64,000 bases of DNA. Source: an uncultured Pelagibacteraceae bacterium. GTDB lineage: Bacteria > Pseudomonadota > Alphaproteobacteria > Pelagibacterales > Pelagibacteraceae. The stretch lies in the NCBI GenBank assembly GCA_902556905.1, contig CACDYK010000005.1, forward strand, positions 1 to 64,000. The letters run 5' to 3'. Each line of letters starts with the position of its first letter. The first letter of the stretch is position 1. The notes beneath the pieces were generated by a model that made no database searches, was not told where the DNA came from, and worked only from the letters and a program-made list of their open reading frames with translations. A program made the translations under genes and the position numbers. This document shows positions 43,320 through 53,821 of this stretch, in pieces.

Positions 43320-43931
43320 CTATCTAAGTTTGTTACAAATTATAAAACTTTCTTTAGAATCTTTTCTGCTAGATTTTGGTTTAAAAACCTTAACTTCTTT
43401 AAAGTATTTTTTTCCTTCTGCGACTATTTCGTTAAATGATCCACCCATAAAAATCTTAGAAATAAAATAACCATTATTTTTTAATTGATCTTTTGCAAAA
43501 AGCATCGCTTCTTTGCATAGCTCACCTGTTTGAATAGAATCTATATTCTTAATACCTGTCGTATTCACAGCCATATCCGACATAACAACATCTATTTTAT
43601 CTTTTATATGTTTTTTAATTTCATCTTGAATATTTTCTTCAGTAAAATCACCCTGAATTTGTACCGTATTACCAATAGGCTCCATTTCTTTTAAATCTAT
43701 TGATACTAATCTTCCACTTTTTGCAGCTTTTGACGCATATTGAGACCAACTTCCTGGGGCCGCACCTATGTCTATTATTGAAATACCACCTTTAAATATT
43801 TTAAATTTATCGTCTATTTCAATTAATTTATAAGCAGATCTAGCTCTATACCCATCAACTTTTGATTGTCTAACGTAAGTGTCTCGTCTTTGTTTATTTA
43901 GCCAATTTTTTGAAATTTTATTTTTTTTCAA
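43320..43931 (-). CDS. rlmE: 23S rRNA 2'-O-methyltransferase RlmE
   Basis: FtsJ-family enzyme that methylates the 2'-O of U2552 in 23S rRNA. The 203 residues contain RSAYKLIEIDDKF with the catalytic Lys, the SAM motif IDIGAAPGSWSQYA, VMSDMAVNTTG with the catalytic Asp, and ISKIFMGG. Its start is directly adjacent to the glycosyltransferase gene upstream. It belongs to the same array as guaB. Confidence 0.95.
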   Translation of the reverse strand: MKKNKISKNWLNKQRRDTYVRQSKVDGYRARSAYKLIEIDDKFKIFKGGISIIDIGAAPGSWSQYASKAAKSGRLVSIDLKEMEPIGNTVQIQGDFTEENIQDEIKKHIKDKIDVVMSDMAVNTTGIKNIDSIQTGELCKEAMLFAKDQLKNNGYFISKIFMGGSFNEIVAEGKKYFKEVKVFKPKSSRKDSKESFIICNKLR

Positions 43932-44843
43932 TTAATTATTAAACCTTAAGCTTTTACTGACAGTTTTTCCTTTAAGTGTTTTAATATCTATTGTGATTTC
44001 TTTATTTACTCTCATGTCTTTTTTATCTTTCCAAATACCTGCCGCCAAATGCATTATACCAATTTTATAATTAGGCAAATAAGGTTCAACAAAAGTAGAA
44101 TTTTCTTCATCAAACTTTGGTAAAAGATTGCTTGTTATCCAATTACAATTAAGAGGTAGAAATTCAGTTTCAATTTCATCAATATAAACGGACATATTCA
44201 TTGCTAACTGTTCAGAGCCAAAGATATCACCACCTTTTAAAGTTTGCTCTAAATTTTTCTGCCACGAATTCCATGAGATTGAATTTTTTTCTAAAGAAAA
44301 AACTCCAATATTTATATGAGGTGCAAATGCAAGTTTTCTAGCTTTTGAAAAACTAATTTTAGACTTCACAGCATGCTTAAAATTTTGAGATTTGATAATT
44401 GCTAACTTTCCAATTAGCCATTTAACTTTTGAAGTTATCTTGTAACCTGGTCCAATAGTTTGCGTTATTCCCAATTTACCATCATCACATGCTTTAAAGT
44501 ATATTTCTACCGCTTTCCAATCGTTGACCCATGCATCACAATCAATCCATAAATATTTTTCATAACTTGGAAAATATTTTGGAATAAAAGCTCGTGAAAC
44601 TTGACTTTTAAGCCATTCTCTTCCTTTTATTTTTCTATCTGGAACTTTTATATCCCATTTAGCCAGTTTTATTTCATCAACCTTTTTAGACAATTGTTCT
44701 TTTTGCTCATCAGTTAAACCAGCATCTAAAATACAAATAGATACATCTTTGCTTTCTTTAAAGCTTTTGATTGAGTTAATTAATTCATCTAATAATGGAA
44801 AATAATTTGAGTCAGCTAAGGATATTATTGTATTTTTTTTCAT
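43932..44843 (-). CDS. glycosyltransferase, GT8-like (copy 1)
   Basis: A 303-residue protein with a GT-A type layout: NTIISLADSNYFPLLDELINS at the N-terminus, then KYLWIDCDAWV near residue 100. The D-x-D of that stretch is the usual metal/nucleotide-sugar site. HINIGVFSL and the LNCNW-x-HLA region near the C-terminus recall GT8 enzymes. The best comparison is its neighbour at 44865, clearly a tandem duplicate. No membrane segment is present. The acceptor and sugar are unknown. Confidence 0.75.
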   Translation of the reverse strand: MKKNTIISLADSNYFPLLDELINSIKSFKESKDVSICILDAGLTDEQKEQLSKKVDEIKLAKWDIKVPDRKIKGREWLKSQVSRAFIPKYFPSYEKYLWIDCDAWVNDWKAVEIYFKACDDGKLGITQTIGPGYKITSKVKWLIGKLAIIKSQNFKHAVKSKISFSKARKLAFAPHINIGVFSLEKNSISWNSWQKNLEQTLKGGDIFGSEQLAMNMSVYIDEIETEFLPLNCNWITSNLLPKFDEENSTFVEPYLPNYKIGIMHLAAGIWKDKKDMRVNKEITIDIKTLKGKTVSKSLRFNN

Positions 44844-44864
44844 AACTATAAAATAAGAATTTTT

Positions 44865-45767
44865 TTATTCATTATTAAACCTTAGATTTTTTTCTATTAT
44901 TTTTCCATCTAAGCATTCTATTTTACTCAGAATATTTTTATTATTTCTTATTTGATCATTGTGTTTCCCTGCAAAATGAATGATGCCAATTTCGTGATTA
45001 GGCAAATATGGTTCAACAAATGTTTTCTTATCTTCATCATATTTCATTCCACCTATATGTGTCCAATTACAATAAGCTGGTAATATCTCTACAGGTAAAT
45101 TGTCATAATAAATTGTAATATTTAGTGCTATTTGATCTGATCCCCAAACTTTTCCTGATTTTAATGACTCCTCTAAATTTTTTCTCCATACTTTCCAATG
45201 AGGTGCATTAGATGTTAAAGAAAATACACCAGCATTTAAATGTGGCTTTAAAGCAACCTCTCTAGCTATTTTTTCTGAAAAACCAGATGACTTAGCATGT
45301 TTATAATTTTGTGATTTTATTCTTGCAAAACTTCCTAAAAGCCAATCTACTTTTGTTCCCCCATAAGCTCTGTCAGCATTAGTGGAAATACATAATTTGT
45401 TATTCTCACAACCTTTAAAATATAATTCTACTGCTTCCCATGAATTCACCCAAGCATCTGCATCAATCCATAAATACTTTTCATAATTTGGAAAATATTC
45501 AGTAAGAAAAGCTCTTGTTATTAAACTTTTAAGCCATTTTTTTCCCATAATCTTAAATTGACTTATTTTGATATCCCATTCAGATGATTTTATTTCATCA
45601 ACTTTTGACACTAATAGTTTTTTTTGTTCCTCTGTTAGTCCGCCATCTAAAATACAAATCGCAGTATTTTCACTTTGTTTAAATCTTTTTATTGAATCTA
45701 CTAGCTCATTCAATAACTCAAAATAATTAGCATCAGCTAGAGAGATGATTACATTTTTTTTAATCAC
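44865..45767 (-). CDS. glycosyltransferase, GT8-like (copy 2)
   Basis: A 300-residue paralogue of the gene at 43932. They share IISLADANYF-type openings, a KYLWIDADAWV motif, PHLNAGVFSL and the closing EPYLPNHEIGIIHFAG. The two differ through most of the middle, so the duplication is old. It overlaps pssA by four bases, placing both copies after the phosphatidylethanolamine genes. Modification of a lipid or cell-surface glycan is plausible but not shown. Confidence 0.75.
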   Translation of the reverse strand: MIKKNVIISLADANYFELLNELVDSIKRFKQSENTAICILDGGLTEEQKKLLVSKVDEIKSSEWDIKISQFKIMGKKWLKSLITRAFLTEYFPNYEKYLWIDADAWVNSWEAVELYFKGCENNKLCISTNADRAYGGTKVDWLLGSFARIKSQNYKHAKSSGFSEKIAREVALKPHLNAGVFSLTSNAPHWKVWRKNLEESLKSGKVWGSDQIALNITIYYDNLPVEILPAYCNWTHIGGMKYDEDKKTFVEPYLPNHEIGIIHFAGKHNDQIRNNKNILSKIECLDGKIIEKNLRFNNE

Positions 45768-46567
45768 AGCACATCTTCTAAATCGTCATCATCAGCTATG
45801 TTGCTGTCTGCATGCTGTTTCTTAAATCTTTGATAATGAAGAAAACTAATAGGTAATATTAATAGGTAAATAATTGAACTAATTGCTATAACATTAAAAG
45901 GATAAACTAGTAATAGTCCAAAAAATAAAATTATTCCAAACAATAAAAAAATTGTTGTTTTTCTTTGAATAACAATCTTTTTAAAAGAGTAGCTTGGAAA
46001 TTTACTAATTAACAAAAAAGAAGTGATTACAAAAAATATTGGTACAATAATATCATAATTTAGTTTGATATAATCAAAATCAGTCAAACTTATGATAAGT
46101 GGTGTCAAAACTAAAATTCCCCCAGCTGGAGAAGGAACACCTTCAAAAAAATTATCCCTCCAGGAAGGCTCTTGATTAGAATTTACATTAAATCTTGCTA
46201 GTCTTAAAGCTACACAAATTACAAAAATTAAACATACTAACCATCCAAATCTACCTAAGGTATTTAGCTTCCAAAAGTACATAATAAATGCTGGGGCCAC
46301 ACCAAAACTTATCATGTCTGTCAAAGAATCTAATTCTTTTCCTACTTTGGATGTTCCTTTTATTAATCGTGCAATTCTACCGTCTAAACCATCAATTAAT
46401 GCTGCAAAAATTATTGCTATAATTGCAAATTCAAATTTTCCATCTAATGCAAACCTAATTGATGTTAATCCAATACAAACACCTATTAAAGTCAACATAT
46501 TGGGTAAAATTACTCTAGCATTTTTTTTATCTGCTATAATTTTTAAATTATTTTTGGGTTGTTCCAT
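45764..46567 (-). CDS. pssA: CDP-diacylglycerol-serine O-phosphatidyltransferase
   Basis: Makes phosphatidylserine from CDP-diacylglycerol and serine. The CDP-alcohol phosphotransferase motif is complete: DGRIAR, then G eight residues on, then D-x3-D (KELDSLTD). Multiple hydrophobic segments surround it, and GVPSPAGG is typical of the PssA subfamily. The C-terminus is an acidic tail (ADDDDLEDVL). It follows psd by two bases, so both phosphatidylethanolamine steps are co-expressed. Confidence 0.95.
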   Translation of the reverse strand: MEQPKNNLKIIADKKNARVILPNMLTLIGVCIGLTSIRFALDGKFEFAIIAIIFAALIDGLDGRIARLIKGTSKVGKELDSLTDMISFGVAPAFIMYFWKLNTLGRFGWLVCLIFVICVALRLARFNVNSNQEPSWRDNFFEGVPSPAGGILVLTPLIISLTDFDYIKLNYDIIVPIFFVITSFLLISKFPSYSFKKIVIQRKTTIFLLFGIILFFGLLLVYPFNVIAISSIIYLLILPISFLHYQRFKKQHADSNIADDDDLEDVL

Positions 46568-46569
46568 CT

Positions 46570-47217
46570 TTATTTTTTAGCCAATAAGGTCTCACCAGAA
46601 ATTGTTTTTTGTCCAACCTTCACTAACGGTTCATAATTTTCATAATATACATCTGCACGACTTCCAAATCTAATCATACCAATTCTATCACCTTGATTAA
46701 GATCTTGCCCATTATCTGTTTCACAAACAATTCTTCTTGCTATTAATCCAGCTATTTGAACTACTATTATATCATTTCCACTTTTATCTTTTATTTTATA
46801 GTAGTTTCTTTCATTATCTTCACTTGCCTTGTCTAAGGATGCATTAAAAAATTTTCCAGGTTTATATAAAATATCTTCTACTTTTCCTGAGCAAGGTGTT
46901 CTATTTACATGACAGTCAAAAACATTCATGAATATACTTATTTTTTTAAATTTTTTATTTTCAAGACCTACTTCTTTTGGACCATCAACCTCTTCAACTT
47001 TTATTACTTCGCCATCTGCAGGACTTACTAAATAATTATCATCCTCAATTATAACTCTTTCAGGGTCCCTAAAAAAATAATAAACCCAAACAGTTAAAAG
47101 CAGACCAATGGCTCCTAGAAAGCCACTAAAAAATAAAAGAATAATTGTTACAAACCCTGCAATGACTAAAAATTTGTATCCTTCAGTATGTATCTTTGGA
47201 AATATCTTGGTAAACAT
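46570..47217 (-). CDS. psd: phosphatidylserine decarboxylase proenzyme
   Basis: Converts phosphatidylserine to phosphatidylethanolamine. At 215 residues it belongs to the short Psd type. The N-terminus has one to two membrane segments. SPADGEV and the NVFDCHVNR-P stretch are standard. MIRFGSRADVY near residue 190 holds the Gly-Ser site where the proenzyme cleaves itself to form the pyruvoyl group. It is the first gene of the minus-strand array and divergent from icd. Confidence 0.95.
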   Translation of the reverse strand: MFTKIFPKIHTEGYKFLVIAGFVTIILLFFSGFLGAIGLLLTVWVYYFFRDPERVIIEDDNYLVSPADGEVIKVEEVDGPKEVGLENKKFKKISIFMNVFDCHVNRTPCSGKVEDILYKPGKFFNASLDKASEDNERNYYKIKDKSGNDIIVVQIAGLIARRIVCETDNGQDLNQGDRIGMIRFGSRADVYYENYEPLVKVGQKTISGETLLAKK

Positions 47218-47293
47218 ATTCTTCTATTTGCTAATTTTTGATTAATATGTATATAAACCAATCAAATTCAATTAATAAGATAAATTTATTTTA

Positions 47294-48508
47294 ATGAGTA
47301 AAATCAAGGTAAATAACCCTATCGTAGAGCTAGATGGGGATGAAATGACCCGTATTATATGGGAGTTCATCAAAAATAAGCTAATACTGCCTTATCTAGA
47401 TCTTGGTATTGAATATTATGACCTTGGAATGAAAAGTCGAGATAATACATACGATCAAATCACAATAGACTCCGCAAATGCTATAAAAAAAATTGGCGTT
47501 GGAGTTAAATGTGCAACGATTACTCCTGATGAAGCTCGTGTTGAAGAATTTGATTTAAAAAAAATGTGGAGATCTCCAAATGGAACTATAAGAAATATCA
47601 TAGGTGGTACAGTTTTTAGAGAGCCTATTATATGTAAAAATATCCCAAAACTTGTTCCTTCTTGGACTGATCCGGTAATTATTGGAAGACATGCTTTTGG
47701 AGATCAGTATAGAGCAACAGATTTTAAAGTACCTGGAAAAGGTAAAATGGAAGTTAAATGGACATCTGAAGATGGAAAAGATGAAATAAAATATGAAGTA
47801 TTTAATTTTACAGGCCCTGGTGTTGCACTTTCAATGTACAACTTAGATAAATCAATTGAGGATTTTGCAAGATCTTGTTTCAGTTATGGGTTAATAAAAA
47901 AATGGCCAGTTTATATGTCCACTAAAAATACAATTTTAAAACAATACGATGGTAGATTTAAGGACATATTTCAAGAGATTTTTGAAAAAGAATATAAAGT
48001 AGATTTTGAAAAAAATAATTTAACTTATGAACATAGATTGATTGATGATATGGTTGCTTGTGCAATGAAATGGAGTGGTAAATATATTTGGGCATGTAAA
48101 AATTACGATGGAGATGTTCAATCTGATACAATGGCACAAGGTTATGGTTCCTTAGGATTAATGACTAGTACATTGTTAACACCAGATGGAAAGGTAATGG
48201 AAGCTGAAGCTGCTCATGGAACAGTTACTAGACACTTTAGAATGCACCAGCAAGGCAAAGAAACCTCAACAAACCCTATTGCATCTATTTTTGCTTGGAC
48301 AAGAGGGTTGGCTCATAGAGGAAAACTCGATAATAATGATGAGCTAATTAAATTTGCACAAACTATTGAGAAAGTTTGTATTGACTGCGTTGAAAATGGT
48401 GCGATGACAAAAGATTTAGCAATTCTTATTGGTCCATCAAGCAAATATTTAACTACTAATCAATTCTTAGATGAAATTGATGGTAATCTTAAAAAGAAAT
48501 TAAATTAA
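47294..48508 (+). CDS. icd: NADP-dependent isocitrate dehydrogenase, eukaryote-like dimeric type
   Basis: Oxidative decarboxylation of isocitrate to 2-oxoglutarate in the TCA cycle. The 404 residues match the homodimeric subfamily II enzyme found in mitochondria and many alphaproteobacteria: [26 protein letters not shown] [25 protein letters not shown] and [12 protein letters not shown]. The 3' end overlaps the convergent alaS gene by nine bases. Confidence 0.96.
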   Translation: MSKIKVNNPIVELDGDEMTRIIWEFIKNKLILPYLDLGIEYYDLGMKSRDNTYDQITIDSANAIKKIGVGVKCATITPDEARVEEFDLKKMWRSPNGTIRNIIGGTVFREPIICKNIPKLVPSWTDPVIIGRHAFGDQYRATDFKVPGKGKMEVKWTSEDGKDEIKYEVFNFTGPGVALSMYNLDKSIEDFARSCFSYGLIKKWPVYMSTKNTILKQYDGRFKDIFQEIFEKEYKVDFEKNNLTYEHRLIDDMVACAMKWSGKYIWACKNYDGDVQSDTMAQGYGSLGLMTSTLLTPDGKVMEAEAAHGTVTRHFRMHQQGKETSTNPIASIFAWTRGLAHRGKLDNNDELIKFAQTIEKVCIDCVENGAMTKDLAILIGPSSKYLTTNQFLDEIDGNLKKKLN

Positions 48509-51166
48509 AGTTTTAAGTTTTTCAAATGCTTGATCAATTTTAGATTGGTCTTGTCCACCAGCTTGGGCAAAATCTTTTCTACCTCCTCCACCTTGACCCC
48601 CTATAATTTCTGATCCAACTTTAACAAATTTAACTGCATCAAATTTTTCTGTTAAATTATCAGTAACACCAACTGCAATTCCAACTTTATCATCTTTGCT
48701 TGCAAAAACTATTACAATTCCATCATTCAATTCCTTTTTACCTTTATCAACAAGTTTTCTTAATTCTTTTGGTGGTAATCCATCAACTTTTTGAAGTCTC
48801 AGTTTAACTCCATTTATTTCTTCATCTTGAATGATATTTTTTGATTTATCTTCTAAAATTGAATTAACTGAAATTGTCTCTAACTGCTTTGATAAATTTT
48901 TGATTAATGTTTTTTGATCTAATTGATCTAAATTTGGCTTTCCACCAAGATTGGTAATTTGTCCACTTAGCTCTTTAATAAGCTCATTATCCTTTTCAGA
49001 GGAAATATTAGATAATTTCTCTTTATTTTTTAAATAATCCTCTAATTGCTTATCTCTTAAAGCTTCAATTCTTCTAACACCTGCTGCAATTGAGGATTGG
49101 CTAATTATCTTAAATTTACCAATGTCACCTGTGTTTTTAACGTGAGTACCTCCACAAAGTTCTGTTGAAAAATATTTTCCCTCTTCATCACCCATCGAAA
49201 GAACTCTAACCTCGTCTCCGTACTTTTCTCCAAATAAAGCCAAAGCACCATTTTCAACAGCTTCATTAGGTGTCATCAAACGTGTTTTAACATCTGATTT
49301 TTTTGAGACCATTTTATTTACAAAACCTTCTACTTTATCAATTTCTTCTGTTGGTATTGGTTTCATGTGACTAAAATCAAACCTTAAACGACTTGGTTCA
49401 ACTAATGAGCCTTTTTGTGTAACATGATCACCTAAAACTCTTCTTAAAGACTCATGCAATAAATGAGTTGCGGAATGGTATGCTCGAGTATCATCTCTTC
49501 TCTTGATATCAATTTTTAACTCTACAGTATCATTTGTCTTTATAGATCCACTGATTACTTTTCCATAATGTACAAATAGATCACCTAATTTCTTTTGAAC
49601 ATCTGTTACTTCAAATTTAAAATCATTTCCAATAATTTCACCTGTATCTCCTACTTGACCTCCAGACTCTCCATAAAAAGGTGTCTGGTTAACAATGATC
49701 ATACCTTCATCATTTTCTTTTAATTCATTCACTTCTTTATTGCTTGAAAGAACCGATAAAACCACACCTTCTGCTTGATTGCTTTCATAACCTAAAAATT
49801 CTGTTGCTCCTAACTTATCTTTAATTCCAAACCAAATATCTTCAACAGCGGCATCACCTGAGCCTTTCCAATTTTTTTTAGCAAGTTCTCTACTTTCTTT
49901 CATCAAAGATTGAAATTTTTCTGTATCAATTGACATTGATTTATTTCTTAAAATATCTTCTGTAAGATCTAATGGAAATCCATAAGTATCATATAATTTA
50001 AATGCTATTTCCCCTGGTAAAATTTTATCTATTTTTGAAATTTCATCGTTTAAAATTTTAATTCCTCGATCTAAAAGTACTAAAAACTTTTCCTCTTCCA
50101 TTTTTAAAGTTTCTTTAATTAAAGACTCTGCCCTAACTAGCTCAGGATAGTTCCCTGACATTTCATTTTTGAGTGTATCAAATAAATTAAAAAAAACTGG
50201 GTCTTTAGATCCAAGTAAATGTGAATGTCTCATTCCTCTTCTCATTATCCTTCTAAGCACATAACCTCTGCCTTCGTTAGAAGGAAGAACACCCTCAGCA
50301 ATTAAAAATGCGCTAGCCCTTAAATGATCTGCTATAACTCTAAAACTTGATTGATTAGATTGATCTTGTTTTATCTTAATAATTCCAGAGGCAGCACTTA
50401 TAATTTTTTTAAAATGATCTGTTTCATAATTATCGTGTGTCCCTTGTAGTAAAGCTGCAATTCTCTCTAGACCCATTCCAGTATCAACTGAAGGTTTTGG
50501 AAGATCTATTCTTTTATCTTTAGAAATTTGTTCAAATTGCATAAAGACCAAATTCCATATTTCAATAAAACGGTTTCCATCTTCTTCTTTAGTTCCTGGC
50601 AAACCTCCTTCTAGGTGATCTCCATGATCATAAAAAATCTCTGAACATGGGCCACATGGACCCGTCTCTCCCATCGACCAAAAATTGTCAGATGTTGCTA
50701 TTCGAATAATCTTATCATCACTAAAACCAGCTATTTTCTTCCAAAAATCGAAGGCTTCATCATCTTCATGATAAACAGTCACATAAAGTCTGTTTTTGTC
50801 AATGCCAAAATCTTTAGTAATTAAATTCCAAGCATAGTGGATTGCTTGCTCTTTGAAATAATCTCCAAATGAAAAATTTCCCAACATTTCAAAGAATGTG
50901 TGGTGTCTTGGTGTGTAGCCAACATTCTCTAAATCATTATGTTTTCCCCCTGCTCTTACACATTTCTGAGAAGTAGTGGCTGTTTGATAATCTCTTTTCT
51001 CTAAACCTGTAAATACATTCTTAAATTGTACCATCCCTGAATTTGCAAACATCAAGGTTGGATCGTTATTTGGAACTAAATTACTAGATTCAACAATCTT
51101 ATGATCATTCTTCTCAAAATATTTTAAAAATGTACTCCTTATTTCATTTAAAGATTTGTCAGCCAT
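48500..51166 (-). CDS. alaS: alanyl-tRNA synthetase
   Basis: Charges tRNA-Ala. At 888 residues it is full length: the class II catalytic domain ([28 protein letters not shown]), the editing domain ([12 protein letters not shown] and [10 protein letters not shown], giving the zinc-site His and Cys), and the C-Ala domain with the glycine-rich [16 protein letters not shown] near the end. It stands alone between the recA terminator and icd. Confidence 0.97.
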   Translation of the reverse strand: MADKSLNEIRSTFLKYFEKNDHKIVESSNLVPNNDPTLMFANSGMVQFKNVFTGLEKRDYQTATTSQKCVRAGGKHNDLENVGYTPRHHTFFEMLGNFSFGDYFKEQAIHYAWNLITKDFGIDKNRLYVTVYHEDDEAFDFWKKIAGFSDDKIIRIATSDNFWSMGETGPCGPCSEIFYDHGDHLEGGLPGTKEEDGNRFIEIWNLVFMQFEQISKDKRIDLPKPSVDTGMGLERIAALLQGTHDNYETDHFKKIISAASGIIKIKQDQSNQSSFRVIADHLRASAFLIAEGVLPSNEGRGYVLRRIMRRGMRHSHLLGSKDPVFFNLFDTLKNEMSGNYPELVRAESLIKETLKMEEEKFLVLLDRGIKILNDEISKIDKILPGEIAFKLYDTYGFPLDLTEDILRNKSMSIDTEKFQSLMKESRELAKKNWKGSGDAAVEDIWFGIKDKLGATEFLGYESNQAEGVVLSVLSSNKEVNELKENDEGMIIVNQTPFYGESGGQVGDTGEIIGNDFKFEVTDVQKKLGDLFVHYGKVISGSIKTNDTVELKIDIKRRDDTRAYHSATHLLHESLRRVLGDHVTQKGSLVEPSRLRFDFSHMKPIPTEEIDKVEGFVNKMVSKKSDVKTRLMTPNEAVENGALALFGEKYGDEVRVLSMGDEEGKYFSTELCGGTHVKNTGDIGKFKIISQSSIAAGVRRIEALRDKQLEDYLKNKEKLSNISSEKDNELIKELSGQITNLGGKPNLDQLDQKTLIKNLSKQLETISVNSILEDKSKNIIQDEEINGVKLRLQKVDGLPPKELRKLVDKGKKELNDGIVIVFASKDDKVGIAVGVTDNLTEKFDAVKFVKVGSEIIGGQGGGGRKDFAQAGGQDQSKIDQAFEKLKTLI

Positions 51167-51214
51167 ATTTTTAAAATACAGCTTTTTTGTTTTATGTCTA
51201 GATAACAGTAAGGG

Positions 51215-51243
51215 AAAAAAGGCGCTTATATTAAGCGCCTTTT
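51215..51243 (-). terminator. rho-independent terminator after recA
   Basis: On the minus strand AAAAGGCGCTTA and TAAGCGCCTTTT form a 12-base stem with a three-base loop, ending in a T run. It lies about 24 bases after the recA stop and separates recA from alaS. Confidence 0.9.
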
Positions 51244-51266
51244 AATAATTAAAGATGACTTTTTAA

Positions 51267-52415
51267 CTAATTCTTTTTAGTAGGAACTACTTCCTCTTTA
51301 ACTTCTGCTTTTGGATCTTCTATTTGATCTTTTGCAGCTTTCTCAGGATCTAAAGGGTTTCCTTCAATCTTTTTTTGAATTACGCCTGCTTTTTCTCTTA
51401 TTAGCAGTTCGATTTCAGCAGCAACTTTAGGGTTTTGAGCAAGATAAGTTTTTGCATTTTCTCTACCTTGGCCTATTTTTTCACCCTTATAAGCGTACCA
51501 GGCTCCTGATTTTTCAATAATGTCTGCTTTAGAACCTAGATCAACGAGTTCTCCCATCTTACTGATCCCTTTTCCATACATTAAATCAAATTCAACAACT
51601 TTAAATGGTGGAGCTACTTTATTTTTAACTACCTTAACTCTTGTTGAGTTTCCAATAATTTCATCTTTATCTTTAATTGCACCAATTCTTCTAATATCCA
51701 TTCTAACAGATGAGTAGAATTTTAATGCATTTCCACCTGATGTTGTTTCAGGACTTCCAAACATAACTCCAATTTTCATTCTAATTTGGTTAATAAAAAT
51801 CATCATTGTGTTTGTATTTGAAATTGAACTTGTTAGCTTTCTTAAAGCCTGACTCATTAATCTAGATTGAAGACCAACGTGATGATCTCCCATCTCACCT
51901 TCGATTTCAGCTCTTGGAGTTAAAGCTGCAACTGAGTCAATTACGATAACTGAGATAGATCCTGATTTAACAAGAGTGTCAGCTATTTCTAAAGCTTGTT
52001 CACCAGCGTCTGGCTGAGAAATTAAAAGCTCTTCTGTATTTACTCCTAATTTTTTTGCATAAACTGGGTCTAATGCGTGCTCTGCATCAACAAACGCACA
52101 AATTCCACCAGCTTTTTGAGCTTCAGCAACAACTTGTAATGCTAATGTTGTTTTTCCTGAAGATTCTGGTCCATAAACCTCAACAATTCTTCCTTTTGGC
52201 AATCCACCTATTCCTAATGCTAAATCAAGGCTTAAAGATCCTGTGGATACAGACTCAATGTCCATTGCTCTTCTTTGGCCAAGCTTCATAACTGAACCTT
52301 TTCCAAAATTATCAGTAATCTGAGCTATTGCTGCATCTAATGCTTTGTTCTTTTCTTTGATATCCATTTCTTGATCTTTAGTAGATTTAACTACTTTTAA
52401 GTTACTTTTCGTCAT
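51267..52415 (-). CDS. recA: recombinase RecA
   Basis: DNA strand-exchange protein and co-protease of the SOS response. The 382 residues are slightly longer than E. coli RecA at both ends (a Lys-rich N-terminal extension and an acidic/proline C-tail). Walker A is GPESSGKTT at residues 82-90, Walker B is [11 protein letters not shown], and [12 protein letters not shown] lies in the L2/monomer region. It has its own terminator, and a near-match SOS box lies 50-64 bases upstream of the start. Confidence 0.97.
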   Translation of the reverse strand: MTKSNLKVVKSTKDQEMDIKEKNKALDAAIAQITDNFGKGSVMKLGQRRAMDIESVSTGSLSLDLALGIGGLPKGRIVEVYGPESSGKTTLALQVVAEAQKAGGICAFVDAEHALDPVYAKKLGVNTEELLISQPDAGEQALEIADTLVKSGSISVIVIDSVAALTPRAEIEGEMGDHHVGLQSRLMSQALRKLTSSISNTNTMMIFINQIRMKIGVMFGSPETTSGGNALKFYSSVRMDIRRIGAIKDKDEIIGNSTRVKVVKNKVAPPFKVVEFDLMYGKGISKMGELVDLGSKADIIEKSGAWYAYKGEKIGQGRENAKTYLAQNPKVAAEIELLIREKAGVIQKKIEGNPLDPEKAAKDQIEDPKAEVKEEVVPTKKN

Positions 52416-52464
52416 TTTTAGCCTCTTTTTTTAATTTTTTTAACACTCGAATCATAATTTAAAT

Positions 52465-52479
52465 GTACACATTTTGTTC
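52465..52479 (-). promoter_or_regulatory. candidate LexA (SOS) box upstream of recA
   Basis: On the minus strand the site reads GAAC-N7-GTAC, one base from the alphaproteobacterial consensus GAAC-N7-GAAC. It sits 50 bases upstream of the recA ATG in a 107-base AT-rich gap, at a promoter-like distance. A perfect copy stands at umuD, which lends it some weight. Confidence 0.5.
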
Positions 52480-52522
52480 TCATTAGCAATAAATTTATTT
52501 ATGGATCAAAAAAACCAAATAA

Positions 52523-53821
52523 TTACTTAAGATTTAAGTAGTCACTATTCAGTAAACCTACTGATTTTAGTACTCTATATTGAGATAATAAATAGCTTCT
52601 TTCAGCTTCAGCAAGATTAATTTTTGCACTGATTAAATTAGATCTAGATTGAAGAACATCAAAAGTTGATCTTCCTGAGCCATTTTCATACTCGAAGCTA
52701 ATTCCTTCCGTTGCAATCTCTGAAGCCTTAACCTGAGATTGAACTGCTTGTAAAAAACTTCTTGAAGATTGTAATGTTGACCAAGCCGATGTGACTGATT
52801 GAGTATTATTTTTTTGAGCATTTTCTAACAATAATCTTTTCATTCCTTTTGCTTCAAGATTTTTATTAACTATAGATTTATTCTTTCCACCAAATTGAAA
52901 AGGCCAAGAAACTGTTGCTTGTAAAACATCTTTTTCTCTTTTGTCATAAGTTGCACTTAAATCATCAGAATAAGTTCTTTCTAATGAAATTTTTGCAGTA
53001 GGTGAAAGATCAGATCTTGCTATTTTCACATCCAATTCTGATTGACCATATTCTATTTCGGCAATAATTAGTTCAGGACTTTTTTTCAAAGATATTTCTT
53101 TTGCTTCATTTAAATTTGACGGAATCGTTAATTCAGTTTTATATATTTTTCTCAAATTTTCTTTAGTTGTAATAATTCCTATTACATTTTCATAATTTAA
53201 TTTACTAGTTACTATATTATTTTGGGCTTCAATATATCTTGCTTGTGCTCCAGCTAAAGACGATTGAGATTGAGCTAAGTCAGATGCTGTAATTTGACCT
53301 CTACTAAGTCTAGCATTGTCTAATTCAAATTGTCTCTGAAGTAAATTTACATTTTCTTCGTTAATATTTAATTTTTCATAAGCTAAAATTAATCCAGTAT
53401 AAGTTTCTATTGCTTTTAAAAAAACTTCTTGTTCTTTTTTAATAAGTTTTGCTTCAGATATATTTAATCCTAATTTACTTTTTTCATATTCTGTTTTTCT
53501 TCCTTGGCCATCTAGTAAAGTTTGCTCAATTTTTATTGAAGATGTCATTGAGTTGGTATCAGTTATCGATGCATCTCCCCCACTCTGGTTTGTAAGTTTA
53601 CTTGTTTCTTCAAAGTTTTTTGTACCCGTTAAAGTCATTGTTGGAAAAAGATCACTTTTAGAAATATTTAAAACTTCTTTTTGAATTTCTAAGTTTCTTC
53701 TTTCCGCCTGAAGTTCTAAATTATTTTCATAAGTTTGCTTTAAAGCATCTTTTAGTGTTGCTGAAAAAGCACTTAATGGAAAAATTAAAGTACAGAAAAT
53801 AATTAAAAAAATATTATTCAT
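52523..53821 (-). CDS. TolC family outer membrane protein
   Basis: A 432-residue outer membrane efflux/secretion channel subunit: signal peptide (LSAFSA, cleavage near residue 20), then two long coiled-coil OEP repeats (LKDALKQTYENNLELQAERR opening the first, KEISLKKSPELIIAEIEYG the second). Such trimers work with ABC or RND partners, none of which is adjacent. The gene overlaps the kinase gene upstream by four bases. In SAR11-type genomes there are few such channels, so it may serve several pumps. Confidence 0.9.
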   Translation of the reverse strand: MNNIFLIIFCTLIFPLSAFSATLKDALKQTYENNLELQAERRNLEIQKEVLNISKSDLFPTMTLTGTKNFEETSKLTNQSGGDASITDTNSMTSSIKIEQTLLDGQGRKTEYEKSKLGLNISEAKLIKKEQEVFLKAIETYTGLILAYEKLNINEENVNLLQRQFELDNARLSRGQITASDLAQSQSSLAGAQARYIEAQNNIVTSKLNYENVIGIITTKENLRKIYKTELTIPSNLNEAKEISLKKSPELIIAEIEYGQSELDVKIARSDLSPTAKISLERTYSDDLSATYDKREKDVLQATVSWPFQFGGKNKSIVNKNLEAKGMKRLLLENAQKNNTQSVTSAWSTLQSSRSFLQAVQSQVKASEIATEGISFEYENGSGRSTFDVLQSRSNLISAKINLAEAERSYLLSQYRVLKSVGLLNSDYLNLK

